Shown here: piece by piece, positions 43,745-53,512 of the stretch
Layout: each line of letters opens with the position of its first letter
Numbering within the stretch: the stretch's first letter is position 1
NCBI RefSeq assembly: GCF_900108855.1
Contig: NZ_FNXY01000003.1
Coordinates: 806,001 to 870,000 of the forward strand
Direction of reading: 5' to 3'
DNA length: 64,000 nucleotides
Source: Dyadobacter koreensis
GTDB taxonomy: Bacteria; Bacteroidota; Bacteroidia; Cytophagales; Spirosomataceae
Notes under the pieces: model-generated
What the model saw: the letters and a program-made list of their open reading frames with translations, nothing else
The model's database searches: none
Told to the model about the DNA's origin: nothing
Position numbers and translations under genes: made by a program

Positions 43745-45028
43745 ATGCGCTATATTATTTTTACTCTTTTCAGTTTATCATTTTTTCTGTGCCGGGCTCA
43801 AAATCCGGATATCCGGTTGGAAGATTACGTTTATACAGACGATATAAAAACCGTATTACTCTATCCCGGTATCGAAGATAAAGAAAACCCTACGCGTCTG
43901 ATATCACCTCCGATCATTCCGATACAAAGCAGTCTGCCGCTTGTCCTCGAATTTGATGATATGACAACCAGTATGACCGGACTTCGTGCCAAAATTATTC
44001 ACTGTAATGCTGATTGGACAAAATCTAACCTCAATGATATAGAATTCACTTACGAATACAACGACTATCCGCTGACTAATTACGAGCAATCTTTCAGTAC
44101 TAAGGTCGCCTATACACATTACCGGTTTGAGGTGCCAAAATTGAAACTTTCAGGAAATTATGTGCTTATTGTTTCATCGGATCGGGGCAGAAGGACACTT
44201 CTGACAAGACGGTTCATGATTTATGAGACGAGAGTTGCTATCACGGCGGAAGCACGCTTTTCTCAAGGAATCAAACAACAATTTTCTGATCAGCAGATTG
44301 ATTTCAGTATAGATTACAAAGGCTATAACCTGATCTCGCCACAGCAGGATCTCAAAGTCGTACTTCGCAAAAATTTCCGGTTTGATCAGGCAAAATCTAA
44401 TTTTAAACCAACCAATGTCCGGCCCTTTGATTCGATACTGGAATACACCTTTTTCGATCTGGAAAATACTTTTCCCGGTGGTAATGAATTCAGATATTTC
44501 GATAGCAGAACCTTATCGGGACGAGGTTATGGCGTCTACGCATTGGAGCGTTCAGGTGAGAATACAAGCCTGACAATCACACCAGACCGATCGCGCGCAG
44601 ATAATGGATACATTCAAATAGAAGATTTAAATGGTCAGTATATCGTTGATCAAAAAGAATCAGGACGTGGAAGTGTGGAAGCAGATTACACACCTACCTT
44701 ATTTACCCTTAAAATTGAAGAAGATCCTGATGCGACGATTTATGTAAATGGTGCCTTTAATTTATGGCAGCTTAATGACCGGAACAGAATGGAATTCAAT
44801 CAGGACACCAAAGCTTATCAGGCTGATATATTGATCAAACAAGGCGTCGTTAACTATGAATATACCGTTGTAAAAGGGAATCCTCCAAAAGTTGATGACG
44901 GCTATGTGGAAGGAAATTATGCGACAACAGAAAATGACTACGACATTCTTATCTATCATCGCCCACCAACAAGCCGCTCTGATCTGCTAATTGGCTATAA
45001 AACGATCGAATGGAACAGAAGAAGATAG
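43745..45028 (+). CDS. Type IX secretion plug-type protein (DUF5103)
   Basis: 427 residues from ATG at 43745 with a signal peptide (about 1-18, ending CRAQ); a TTG 18 bp upstream is less likely. The N-terminal part has LEDYVYTDDIKTVLLYPG and NADWTKSNLNDIEFTYEYND, typical of DUF5103, now linked to the Plug protein that closes the SprA translocon of the T9SS. The C-terminal part includes a carbohydrate-binding-like strand set (YVNGAFNLWQLNDRNRMEFN). It is exported to the periplasm. No other secretion component is encoded in the window. Confidence 0.85.
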   Translation: MRYIIFTLFSLSFFLCRAQNPDIRLEDYVYTDDIKTVLLYPGIEDKENPTRLISPPIIPIQSSLPLVLEFDDMTTSMTGLRAKIIHCNADWTKSNLNDIEFTYEYNDYPLTNYEQSFSTKVAYTHYRFEVPKLKLSGNYVLIVSSDRGRRTLLTRRFMIYETRVAITAEARFSQGIKQQFSDQQIDFSIDYKGYNLISPQQDLKVVLRKNFRFDQAKSNFKPTNVRPFDSILEYTFFDLENTFPGGNEFRYFDSRTLSGRGYGVYALERSGENTSLTITPDRSRADNGYIQIEDLNGQYIVDQKESGRGSVEADYTPTLFTLKIEEDPDATIYVNGAFNLWQLNDRNRMEFNQDTKAYQADILIKQGVVNYEYTVVKGNPPKVDDGYVEGNYATTENDYDILIYHRPPTSRSDLLIGYKTIEWNRRR

Positions 45029-45104
45029 GCTGGCTTGATTTTTGTAGAAATAGTTTTATATTCGAATAGTAGATTAGCTAGATTGCAAATTAAAAGCGGA
45101 CCGT

Positions 45105-45497
45105 ATGAGAGAGTTTACGTCTGATTGGGCACTGACACCCAATTTATTTCTCACTAAAAATGAAGTTGAGATTATTGATTGCCTGGTAGATCATCGTGAA
45201 ATGCCGGCGAAATTTGAAGAAAACCACGTAATATCTTTTTACAACGGTCAGGATTTCCACCTGGTATTATACTTTTCCCAGTTGCAGGACAGAGGATTTC
45301 ATATGTATGTTGTCCGTGATTTTTCTGTAAATGTTGAAGATTTAATTTTGCTGCATCAGTTGTTTGCGAAACTGATCAGTGACGGCCTTAGTATACACAT
45401 TTTAAGTAAGGCCCAAAATCAGATTGATGATATTATTTTCATGACGGACACCTTTCGGGCGATGATTCATAAAGATGAACCCAATTTTTTTGAATAA
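45105..45497 (+). CDS. Hypothetical protein
   Basis: 130 residues, no signal peptide or membrane segment. Mixed alpha/beta composition (MREFTSDWALTPNLFLTKNE at the start; VEDLILLHQLFAKLISDGLS near the C-terminus). I do not recognise a family. It lies 76 bp after the T9SS plug gene and ends just before a bidirectional terminator, so it may share a transcript with the plug gene. Confidence 0.6.
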   Translation: MREFTSDWALTPNLFLTKNEVEIIDCLVDHREMPAKFEENHVISFYNGQDFHLVLYFSQLQDRGFHMYVVRDFSVNVEDLILLHQLFAKLISDGLSIHILSKAQNQIDDIIFMTDTFRAMIHKDEPNFFE

Positions 45498-45510
45498 CGA
45501 GATAATTATA

Positions 45511-45550
45511 AAAAACGGGCTGCCTTTCGAATGAGAAGCAGCCCGTTTTT
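45511..45550. terminator. Bidirectional terminator
   Basis: Perfect 13-bp stem (AAAAACGGGCTGC and its complement) with T-runs on both strands, between the convergent genes ending at 45497 and 45567. Confidence 0.92.
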
Positions 45551-45566
45551 TATTAACCAATGTAAA

Positions 45567-46670
45567 TTAAACGTTGAAACGAAAGTGCATAATATCACCA
45601 TCCACAACAACATATTCTTTCCCTTCAACAGCCATTTTGCCAACTTCTTTTACACCGGCTTCTGATTTGTATTGTTCGTAGTCTGCAAGTTTGATAACCT
45701 CAGCACGAATAAAACCCTTTTCGAAATCACTGTGAATAACACCGGCAGCCTGCGGCGCTTTCCAGCCTTTCACGATTGTCCAGGCACGAACTTCTTTAAC
45801 ACCGGCTGTAAAATAAGTAATAAGATTCAAGAGCGCATAAGAAGCTTTGATAAGCTTGCTCAAACCCGATTCTTTCAAACCGTATTCTCCAAGGAACATT
45901 TCATGCTCTTCCTCATCTTCGATTTCAGAAATCTGTGATTCGATAGCAGCACAAAGAACAATAACGTCAGCACCTTCGTGCGCTACTGCCTCTCTTAGCT
46001 TCTCGGAATACTCATTACCCGTTAGCATGGAACCTTCGTCAACGTTTGCAACGTAAAGAACCGGTTTATCCGTAAGTAATTTCAAATCCCCAACTGCGGA
46101 CTCTTTCAGATCAGGATCTGAAACGACAAGGCTCCGTGCATTTTTTCCTGCTTCGAGCGTTTCTTTATATTTTTTCAAAAGTTCGAGTTCGGCCTTTGCT
46201 TTTGCATCGCCTGCCCTCGCTCCTTTTTCCGTTTTTTGCATTTTTTTCTCGATAGATTCCAAATCTTTCAATTGCAATTCTATATCGATAATTTCTTTAT
46301 CAAATACCGGATCAACTCTTCCTTCAACGTGTACAACATTTTCATCCTGAAAACAACGCACGACGTGAACGATTGCATCTACTTCACGGATATTGGCAAG
46401 GAATTTATTTCCCAGACCAGCACCCTGACTTGCGCCTTTTACCAAACCTGCGATATCAACAAATTCCATAATCGTTGGTATCACTTTCTGAGGCTTAACC
46501 AGTCCGATCAGTACATCAATACGCTCATCAGGCACCGTTACGACGCCGACATTTGGTTCGATAGTACAAAAAGGATAGTTGGCTGCTTCGGCTTTACCGG
46601 TAGAAATAGCATTAAATAAAGTGGATTTCCCAACGTTCGGTAATCCAACAATTCCACATTGAAGGCTCAT
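45567..46670 (-). CDS. ychF: Redox-regulated ATPase YchF (Obg-like)
   Basis: 367 residues, the usual length. G1 loop GLPNVGKST (9-17), switch region with DIAGLVKGASQGAGLGN, and the NVDE motif (VANVDEGS) in place of NKxD, which gives YchF its ATP preference. A coiled insert and the C-terminal TGS domain (GWKAPQAAGVIHSDFEKGFIRAE, seen in shorter pieces) follow. A conserved ribosome-associated P-loop protein. Confidence 0.96.
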   Translation of the reverse strand: MSLQCGIVGLPNVGKSTLFNAISTGKAEAANYPFCTIEPNVGVVTVPDERIDVLIGLVKPQKVIPTIMEFVDIAGLVKGASQGAGLGNKFLANIREVDAIVHVVRCFQDENVVHVEGRVDPVFDKEIIDIELQLKDLESIEKKMQKTEKGARAGDAKAKAELELLKKYKETLEAGKNARSLVVSDPDLKESAVGDLKLLTDKPVLYVANVDEGSMLTGNEYSEKLREAVAHEGADVIVLCAAIESQISEIEDEEEHEMFLGEYGLKESGLSKLIKASYALLNLITYFTAGVKEVRAWTIVKGWKAPQAAGVIHSDFEKGFIRAEVIKLADYEQYKSEAGVKEVGKMAVEGKEYVVVDGDIMHFRFNV

Positions 46671-46807
46671 AAAAACTAAGACAAATGAGATGGGAAGGCA
46701 TATTCAGCCAATGTCCTCATCATATTAAAATGGTAAATGGCCACACTTAAATAGCAAGCCTTGATAATTTCATGCAAAATTACCAATTACCTGACAGAAA
46801 AACTAAA

Positions 46808-46834
46808 AGCCTTCGTCAATGATTTGCGAAGGCT
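46808..46834 (-). terminator. Terminator after the DUF3276 gene
   Basis: AGCCTTCG pairs with CGAAGGCT over an 11-nt loop, and the minus strand continues TTTTAGTTTTTC. It lies 22 bp beyond the DUF3276 stop. Confidence 0.8.
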
Positions 46835-46855
46835 CTTCTAAAAAAGTAAAGTTTT

Positions 46856-47176
46856 TTATTCCCACTTCAGATCTGACTCGCCGATCGCGTCTACTTCATC
46901 CGCTTTGGCCTCATACTGAGAAAAATCAACTTCTGGCATCAATTCCGTTTTCACGTGATCTACCGCATCCTTCAAAGCCTCTACAAACTTATCAAAGTCT
47001 TCTTTGTACAAAAACATCTTGTGTTTTTCGTATGTAAAGCCTTCTCCCTGCGGATGACGGCGACTTTCGGTAATGGTTAGGTAATAGTCGTTGGATCGCG
47101 TAGAGCGAACATCGAAGAAGTAAGTCCGTTTTCCCGCCCTGACCCTTTTGGAGTAGATTTGCTCTCTGTCTTCCAC
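46856..47176 (-). CDS. DUF3276 / PUR-alpha-like nucleic-acid-binding protein
   Basis: 106 residues beginning at GTG (47176). The sequence has the PUR-repeat pattern of Bacteroidota and spirochaete proteins (IYSKRVRAGKRTYFFDVRST, YYLTITESRR, KHKMFLYKEDFDKF). Spirochaete relatives bind both DNA and RNA and can regulate genes. An acidic C-terminal tail follows. Monocistronic, with its own terminator. Confidence 0.88.
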   Translation of the reverse strand: MEDREQIYSKRVRAGKRTYFFDVRSTRSNDYYLTITESRRHPQGEGFTYEKHKMFLYKEDFDKFVEALKDAVDHVKTELMPEVDFSQYEAKADEVDAIGESDLKWE

Positions 47177-47446
47177 TATGTTTAGTTTTTAATAGGTTTG
47201 CAAACGCTAAAATAGAAAGTTTATTGCTGCGAACAAAAAAACCGGCATATATTAGCAAATACCTTGCCACCAAAAATTAAAACTTTTGCGATTTATGTTG
47301 CACTTTATCAACATGACACATGTATTTCTATGTTTATTCCGTTACATTTGAATAATATGCGGGAATGTGGGTCTGCCCTACTCCGTAATTATGGTAAAAG
47401 ATAAGGCTTCTTGGAGTCTTGTTATGTTCCACCTAAACGCTCAGAT

Positions 47447-47899
47447 ATGACTTATCATCGGATTCTGATTCTATTATTTTTGTCCCTGGCGGCACTCCCT
47501 GATGCAGAAGCACAGATAAGCCTAGGCAAAACAGAAGTTGGTCGCGCTTCATTTTATTCATCACGCTTTCACGGGCGAAAAACCTCCTCAGGAGAAATTC
47601 ACAAGAGTACGGAACTTTCCGCTGCGCACCGCACATTACCGCTTAACACGATGCTGGAAATCACAAATCTGGCTACGAATCAAAGAGTTATAGTTCGAGT
47701 AAATGATCGCGGCCCTTATTCCAAAAACAGGATGGTCGATGTTAGTAAAGAAGCTGCCCGCTTAATCGGAATCATTTCCAGTGGTGTAGCCAGCGTTTCC
47801 ATGCGCATTGTAGGTATGGAAGGAATGGTAATGCTGGACTCCAATGAGGAAGTTGATCACAAGGCAGGTAAAATTATTTCCATGCGTACAAAAGATTAA
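47447..47899 (+). CDS. rlpA: RlpA-like septal ring lytic transglycosylase
   Basis: 150 residues from ATG at 47447, giving a signal peptide ending DAEAQ (about residue 21). A TTG at 47411 would add 12 residues before the signal. The double-psi beta-barrel domain carries GRASFYSSRFHGRKTSSGE, AAHRTLPLNTML, and VRVNDRGPY with the catalytic Asp. No SPOR domain is present. RlpA cleaves glycan strands lacking stem peptides. It is 15 bp before the DUF58 gene. Confidence 0.85.
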   Translation: MTYHRILILLFLSLAALPDAEAQISLGKTEVGRASFYSSRFHGRKTSSGEIHKSTELSAAHRTLPLNTMLEITNLATNQRVIVRVNDRGPYSKNRMVDVSKEAARLIGIISSGVASVSMRIVGMEGMVMLDSNEEVDHKAGKIISMRTKD

Positions 47900-47914
47900 T
47901 TTGTTTTTATCTGT

Positions 47915-48829
47915 ATGAATAACAGACAACTGGATTTAGCAAAAATCAGAGAATTTGGGAATCTTGAATTTCTGGCCAAACAGCTGGTTGAAGGTTTTAT
48001 TACCGGACTTCATAAATCTCCTTTCCATGGATTTTCTGTGGAATTTGCTGAACACCAGTTGTACAATACCGGTGAATCAACAAGAAATATTGATTGGAAA
48101 GTTTTTGCCAAATCGGACAGGTTATATGTAAAACGTTACGAGGAGGAAACCAATCTTCGGTGTCACATATTACTGGACACCTCCTCCTCGATGTATTACC
48201 CCGAAGAAAATTATGGCAAAATGACGTTCAGCCTGATGGCTGCGGCAAGTCTGACTTATTTGCTACAAAGACAGAAGGATGCTGTCAGTTTGTGCACTTT
48301 CTCGGATGCCATTGAAGTGCAGACACCTGTAAAATCTACCCCTTCACATGTGCACAAGATTATGCAGGAATTAAACGCGCTTTTACAAAAAACGCGTCCT
48401 TTGCAAAAAACTTCTGTTGCCACAGTTCTACATCACCTGGCCGAAAAAATTCACAAACGCTCTCTTGTCGTTATTTTCAGCGATATGTTTGAGAATATTG
48501 AAGAAGCAGAGCTGATTTTTGCTGCCTTGCAACATTTGAAACACAATCTTCACGAGGTGCTGCTTTTTCATGTAACGGATAAAAAAACGGAAGAAACATT
48601 TTCGTTTGAAAACCGTCCTTATGAATTTATAGATCTTGAATCAGGAGAAAAAATAAAAGTTCAGCCAGATCAGGTCAGAGAATCTTATCAAAAATTCGTT
48701 GGTGATTTTTATCAAAAGCTAAAACTAAAATGCGGACAATATAAAATCGATTTTATTGAAGCCGATATTGCCAAAGGTTTCGATCCGGTTTTGATGGCGT
48801 ATTTAGTAAAGCATTCGAAAATGAAATAA
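47915..48829 (+). CDS. DUF58 domain protein
   Basis: 304 residues, cytoplasmic. The DUF58 signature is clear: GESTRNIDWKVFAKSDRLYVKRYEEE split over the core, then the vWA-like metal site LLDTSSSMYY. Such proteins usually accompany MoxR AAA ATPases and vWA membrane proteins, but no moxR lies within this window. It follows rlpA closely. Confidence 0.85.
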   Translation: MNNRQLDLAKIREFGNLEFLAKQLVEGFITGLHKSPFHGFSVEFAEHQLYNTGESTRNIDWKVFAKSDRLYVKRYEEETNLRCHILLDTSSSMYYPEENYGKMTFSLMAAASLTYLLQRQKDAVSLCTFSDAIEVQTPVKSTPSHVHKIMQELNALLQKTRPLQKTSVATVLHHLAEKIHKRSLVVIFSDMFENIEEAELIFAALQHLKHNLHEVLLFHVTDKKTEETFSFENRPYEFIDLESGEKIKVQPDQVRESYQKFVGDFYQKLKLKCGQYKIDFIEADIAKGFDPVLMAYLVKHSKMK

Positions 48830-48883
48830 TTTTTATAGAAATTTGTTACGCAAATCTCCGTATCCGATTTGCCTAACTATTTT

Positions 48884-50029
48884 ATGAATAGATTTTCCTC
48901 TCTTTATCTTTTTATTATCTTTCTTATTGTAGCAGGAGGTTGCCATTCTGCTAAAAAATCCCTCAAACGAGGAGATTTCGACGATTCTGTATTTCGTGCG
49001 GCTGACAAATTACGCAATAATCCTACACATGGCTCTTCGTTAGATATTTTAAGACAAGCCTTTCCAAGCGCCGTTGCTCAACATCTTGATGATATTCAGA
49101 AAAATGAATCAGGACCGGACTTGCCTAAATGGGAACAACTGCTGGCTTCTTATCAAAAGCTAAATCAGCTTTACGAAGCTGTAAAAACTTGTCCGGTCTG
49201 TATGAAAACTGTGGAGGCAAGAAGTTACTATGAAGAAGAAAGAAATAGCAAGCAAAAAGCCGTTGAATCTCACTATTCTGAGGGAATAAAGATGATAGCT
49301 GCCGGAGACCGCAGTAATGCCAGAGTTGCTTACGAACATTTCGAGCGGGTGAGCGCGCTGTCTCCAAATTATAATGATATCGAGCGCAGATTGGAAACCT
49401 CTTATAACCTAGCTTCGTTCAAAGTTGTCGTTGAGCAAGTTTTGGTAACCTCGAAGGTATACCAGCTTAGCAATGCGTATTTCCAGGACCGTATTTATGA
49501 GTTTCTGCAAACAAATCAACGGCTGAATAAATTCGTAAGGTTTTATACGCCTGCCGAAGCGACAAAAAGTAAAGTAAAACCTGATCATATTATCACACTT
49601 CAATTTGACGATTTTATTGTCGGGCAAACACTCCTTGAAAAAAATACGGAAACTGTTGTAAGTAAGGACAGTGTAAAAATTGGAGAAAAAACCGTTAACA
49701 GGAGAAAGGTAGAATTTTATGATAAAGTGACAGCGAAACTCACTAAAAACCGAAAAACCATACATTCGAGCGGCTTGCTTGATATGCGAATCGTGGATTT
49801 CAAAACGAATCAGCAGGTTAACCAGGAAAAATTCGGAGGAGAATACAACTGGGTTTGCGAGTGGGCCAATTTTAACGGAGACGAGCGGGCACTTACCCCA
49901 GCTCAACTAAGAATGTGCAAAAGCCAGGAACTGTTACCTCCCGACCCTCAACAGCTTTTTATTGAATTTAGTAAACCGATTTTTGATCGACTGACGGAAA
50001 GGTTAAAGAATTATTACGCGAAGTATTAA
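48884..50029 (+). CDS. Hypothetical lipoprotein
   Basis: 381 residues from ATG at 48884 (a TTG at 48869 adds 5). Signal peptide with lipobox VAGGC, so membrane-anchored. The N-terminal half is helical with tetratricopeptide-like segments (NARVAYEHFERVSALSPNYND); the C-terminal half is mainly beta strand and ends LKNYYAKY. No catalytic motif or named family recognised. Its 3' end overlaps the convergent glycosyltransferase gene by 62 bp. Confidence 0.75.
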   Translation: MNRFSSLYLFIIFLIVAGGCHSAKKSLKRGDFDDSVFRAADKLRNNPTHGSSLDILRQAFPSAVAQHLDDIQKNESGPDLPKWEQLLASYQKLNQLYEAVKTCPVCMKTVEARSYYEEERNSKQKAVESHYSEGIKMIAAGDRSNARVAYEHFERVSALSPNYNDIERRLETSYNLASFKVVVEQVLVTSKVYQLSNAYFQDRIYEFLQTNQRLNKFVRFYTPAEATKSKVKPDHIITLQFDDFIVGQTLLEKNTETVVSKDSVKIGEKTVNRRKVEFYDKVTAKLTKNRKTIHSSGLLDMRIVDFKTNQQVNQEKFGGEYNWVCEWANFNGDERALTPAQLRMCKSQELLPPDPQQLFIEFSKPIFDRLTERLKNYYAKY

Positions 50030-50783
50030 GCTTCTTTACCGTTAACCGCTGAACAACTTTATTTTTTATCCATCTAAGGGAAATTATTAAAGAAGAAATT
50101 ACACTTTGTTTTTGATAATTGCGCCATAAAAGCCAGTTCCATTTCAAAGATCTGAATTTATTAAGATTTTTTGAGCCGGCATGAACACGGTATAATGCAA
50201 GAGGTTCTTCAATTGCGTAGGCGGTATCTACATTTTCAAACATATCAAGCCACATCTTATAATCTTCGTGTATACGTATCTCCTCATTGAAGCGATAATT
50301 TTGAAATCTTTCACGGTTGTACATAACCGTTAGACAGCCAATTTCATTTCCATGGTTTAATAGTTTATCATAGTTTACAATCTCAGGTGCTTTCCGAAGT
50401 TCCAATACCTTGCCTTCATGATTGATTACATAATAGGAAGTGAAGGAAAAGGGCATATTTCTTTTTTCCATCAGAGAAAGCTGCTTATCTAACTTTTCAG
50501 GAAGCCAGAGATCGTCACTATCCAAAAACGCAATGTGCTTATATTGCGCATTGTCAATTCCAATATTTCTGGCAACAGCAGCACTGCTATTCTTTTCCAA
50601 ATGAAATACTTTTATTCGAGGATCTCGTTTCGAAAAATCGTTAATTATATCTTTCGTGTTATCAGTTGATGCATCGTTAATGATCAATAGTTCCCATTCT
50701 GTAACCGACTGCGCCAAAACAGATTCGATGCTGGAAGAAATATATTTCTGGGAATTATAACAAGGCATTATAACTGAAACCAT
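49968..50783 (-). CDS. Glycosyltransferase, GT2 family
   Basis: 271 residues. GT-A start VSVIMPCYNSQKYISSSIES, nucleotide-binding LLIINDASTDNT, the metal-binding FLDSDDLW and an acceptor-side IHEDYKMWLDM. Typical of lipopolysaccharide or capsule glycosyltransferases. It stands alone, away from the main polysaccharide region. Its last 62 bp overlap the lipoprotein gene on the other strand. Confidence 0.88.
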   Translation of the reverse strand: MVSVIMPCYNSQKYISSSIESVLAQSVTEWELLIINDASTDNTKDIINDFSKRDPRIKVFHLEKNSSAAVARNIGIDNAQYKHIAFLDSDDLWLPEKLDKQLSLMEKRNMPFSFTSYYVINHEGKVLELRKAPEIVNYDKLLNHGNEIGCLTVMYNRERFQNYRFNEEIRIHEDYKMWLDMFENVDTAYAIEEPLALYRVHAGSKNLNKFRSLKWNWLLWRNYQKQSVISSLIISLRWIKNKVVQRLTVKKLNTSRNNSLTFPSVDQKSVY

Positions 50784-51150
50784 AGTGAGATGAGTTAACT
50801 TAAAAATGTGGTTTTATGTGTGTTAAAACCTCTTATTCGAATTGATTTAATTTTCACAACGTTAGGATAAATCTCAATTGTGATTGCTTAAAGCAAATTC
50901 ACGCGATATCTGCTCTGGATATATACGTAAATATATGTAAACATAAGTTGACTAGTGCAATATACCACAATTTGCAAATTTAGCCAACTATTTCTACGTT
51001 ATGTAATAGAATGGCCAACTAATATTTCCTCCATACGACCGAAATGACTGATTTATAACGTAGAATTAAATAGTTGAGCAAAAAGAATGATTTATTATTA
51101 TTCCTTTTAGTTGTATACGACAAACAACAGCAATTTGTTTCAAATAACTA
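50784..51150. other. Intergenic region with an imperfect inverted repeat
   Basis: 367 AT-rich bp without a gene. CAACTATT-TCTACGTTAT at 50985-51002 is repeated in inverted form at 51055-51076, with four extra bases in the right arm. The arms enclose about 52 bp. No transposase is near. Confidence 0.5.
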
Positions 51151-52524
51151 TTACTTATTTAAAAACAATTCCATAAAAAGCTGATCCAAATGCGCTACTG
51201 TTACAACCTCTATTTTAGCATCTTTAAAATCCAGACCTTTACCATTATACTTTGATATGTAAATTTTCTTAAAACCCAGTTTAGCAGCTTCTGAAATACG
51301 GCTTTCTATTCTATTTACTGCCCGGACCTCGCCTCCCAGTCCAACCTCCGCCGCAAAACATACAGAGGGCGGGATAAAAGAATCCTCATAAGACGAAACA
51401 ATAGAGGCCACTACCGATAGATCGATTGCGGGATCCTCTACACGTAAACCACCGGCGACATTTAGAAATACATCCTGAACACCAAGCCTGAAACCGCCGC
51501 GTTTTTCCAGAACTGCTAACAGCATTTGTAGCCTTTTAGCATCAAAACCGGTCCCGCTTCGTTGTGGCGTTCCATATGTAGAAACACTCACCAGCGACTG
51601 AATTTCAATTAATAAAGGACGATTTCCCTCCATCATCGAACCAATTGAAATTCCGCTGATAGGCTCATCGCGTTGGGAAATAAGTATTTCAGAAGGATTG
51701 CTCACCTGCCTCAATCCAGCAGCGTGCATTTCATAAATACCAAGCTCAGAAGTACTTCCAAAACGGTTTTTTACTGTTCGCAAAATCCGGTATGTTGTAT
51801 GACGGTCGCCTTCAAATTGCAACACCGTATCCACCATGTGTTCCAAAACCTTCGGGCCCGCTAATGAGCCGTCTTTTGTAATATGTCCGATTAAAAAAAC
51901 CGGAACGCCGGTTTCCTTGGCGTACTTCATAAATTCCGCGGTACATTCCCGTACTTGCGATACACTTCCGGCACCGGATTCTATGTAAGCAGACTGCATG
52001 GTCTGAATAGAATCAATAATCAAAATTTCCGGTTGAAAGTCTTCTATTTGTCTGAAAATATTTGTCGTATGTGTTTCTGTTAAAATAAAACAATTCTCGC
52101 TTTTCGAAGACATCCTCTCCGCACGCATTTTGATCTGCTGTTCTGATTCTTCACCCGAAACATAAAGAACTTTTTTCTTGGTTAGCGTCAGCGCGATCTG
52201 AAGCATTAGAGTTGATTTCCCAATTCCAGGCTCTCCTCCTATCAAAACCAGCGAACCTTTCACAATTCCACCACCCAAAACACGATTTAACTCACCGTCG
52301 TCCGTTACAATCCTGGGTTCGTTTGCATATTCGATTTCCGAGATCGCTTTGGGCCGGCTGGCTAAATTGATTGCCTTCCAGGACACCGTTGTCTTTTTAT
52401 CTTCTTTTTCGATTACCTCCTGCACCATGGTGTTCCACTCGCCGCAAGAAGGACATCTGCCAACCCATTTGGGTGAATTATATCCGCATTCCTGACAAAA
52501 ATATGCTGTTTTGGCTTTGGCCAT
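51151..52524 (-). CDS. radA: DNA repair protein RadA
   Basis: 457 residues, complete. Zinc finger with Cys10, 13, 24 and 27 (CQECG, CPSC), Walker A GGEPGIGKST, the RadA-specific KNRFGS motif, and the Lon-protease-like C-terminal domain. RadA is a hexameric helicase that extends recombination intermediates. Start ATG at 52524. It stands alone. Confidence 0.96.
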   Translation of the reverse strand: MAKAKTAYFCQECGYNSPKWVGRCPSCGEWNTMVQEVIEKEDKKTTVSWKAINLASRPKAISEIEYANEPRIVTDDGELNRVLGGGIVKGSLVLIGGEPGIGKSTLMLQIALTLTKKKVLYVSGEESEQQIKMRAERMSSKSENCFILTETHTTNIFRQIEDFQPEILIIDSIQTMQSAYIESGAGSVSQVRECTAEFMKYAKETGVPVFLIGHITKDGSLAGPKVLEHMVDTVLQFEGDRHTTYRILRTVKNRFGSTSELGIYEMHAAGLRQVSNPSEILISQRDEPISGISIGSMMEGNRPLLIEIQSLVSVSTYGTPQRSGTGFDAKRLQMLLAVLEKRGGFRLGVQDVFLNVAGGLRVEDPAIDLSVVASIVSSYEDSFIPPSVCFAAEVGLGGEVRAVNRIESRISEAAKLGFKKIYISKYNGKGLDFKDAKIEVVTVAHLDQLFMELFLNK

Positions 52525-52690
52525 AAGGGTCCTTTCTTAGTTTGTTGTCGTATATGATGTTACAAAAACGTCTTTAAATTTGTCAAATATGCAACCGTTT
52601 TTCCCGTTAAATCAAAAAATAGTAGGTTTGCGTACCGTTTTTTATATCCTGACGTTATCAATCGGTTTTAGTCATCAACAATTTTTCGGT

Positions 52691-53404
52691 ATGAACGTAA
52701 TTAAGAGAACAATTTATACAAGCCTTTTATTCCTGACAACCATTATTTCTGCTCAGGCGCAGACCAAAGGTTTCGCTATCGGTTTGAAGGGAGGCGTGAA
52801 TTTATCACGACTGACAATGGGTAATGTTTTTACAACCCGTTATGACGACAATGGAAATGCGTATTTGAAATACGACGGCTCAGAAGTGAAAGATAACATC
52901 AAACAGAGTTTTGACACAAAAACCGGCTGGGTTGGCGGGGTGTATATGCGTTTCGGACGTACCATATTTGTCCAGCCGGAGGTTTTGGTTTCTACCAAAG
53001 GCGGGACATTCCAGATAATTCCTGACGGCTCGACAACTGCGCAGAATGTCAGAATTAAATATAGCAATATCGATGTCCCGATCCTGATCGGATTAAAAGG
53101 CGGTCCGATCAGAATTCTGGCGGGACCGTTATTTTCTTTCCGTGTAGGCGACAATCAGAAGTTGAGTGATGCTTTCAAACAATACTCTTCAAACCGCGAT
53201 AATTCATTGTCCAACGCCGTAGTCGGCTATCAGTTTGGTGCTGGCCTTGACCTCGGAAGTTTTAGTCTAGATGTCCGCAAGGAAGGGACATTCACAGATT
53301 TGGCTACTTTCAAACTAAATGGTAAGCCAATAGAAGGCAACAGCGCAACTGTCCGCCAAAAAATTACTTCCTGGCAAGTTACGCTCGGACTGAAATTATT
53401 TTAG
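52691..53404 (+). CDS. Outer-membrane beta-barrel protein
   Basis: 237 residues from ATG at 52691, which gives a clean signal peptide (MNVIKRTIYTSLLFLTTIIS, ending AQAQ). The frame opens 111 bp earlier, but that part is not signal-like. The mature protein alternates strands (GFAIGLKGGVNLSRL, IFVQPEVLVSTKGG, VPILIGLKGGPIRILAGP) and ends in an aromatic strand (QVTLGLKLF), like the PorT-type outer-membrane beta-barrel family. Function unknown. Confidence 0.8.
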   Translation: MNVIKRTIYTSLLFLTTIISAQAQTKGFAIGLKGGVNLSRLTMGNVFTTRYDDNGNAYLKYDGSEVKDNIKQSFDTKTGWVGGVYMRFGRTIFVQPEVLVSTKGGTFQIIPDGSTTAQNVRIKYSNIDVPILIGLKGGPIRILAGPLFSFRVGDNQKLSDAFKQYSSNRDNSLSNAVVGYQFGAGLDLGSFSLDVRKEGTFTDLATFKLNGKPIEGNSATVRQKITSWQVTLGLKLF

Positions 53405-53426
53405 AACCCACAGGCAAACAAAACAT

Positions 53427-53452
53427 GCAGCCGTCGATCTGGCGATGGCTGC
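53427..53452 (+). terminator. Probable terminator after the beta-barrel gene
   Basis: GCAGCCGTCG pairs with CGATGGCTGC (one G-U pair) over 6 nt, followed by TGTCCTTTTG. It lies 23 bp after the stop. Confidence 0.6.
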
Positions 53453-53512
53453 TGTCCTTTTGAATAACCCACTAATTTAATACCTAGTAAATTTTTTCCG
53501 ATAGAGTTTCTT

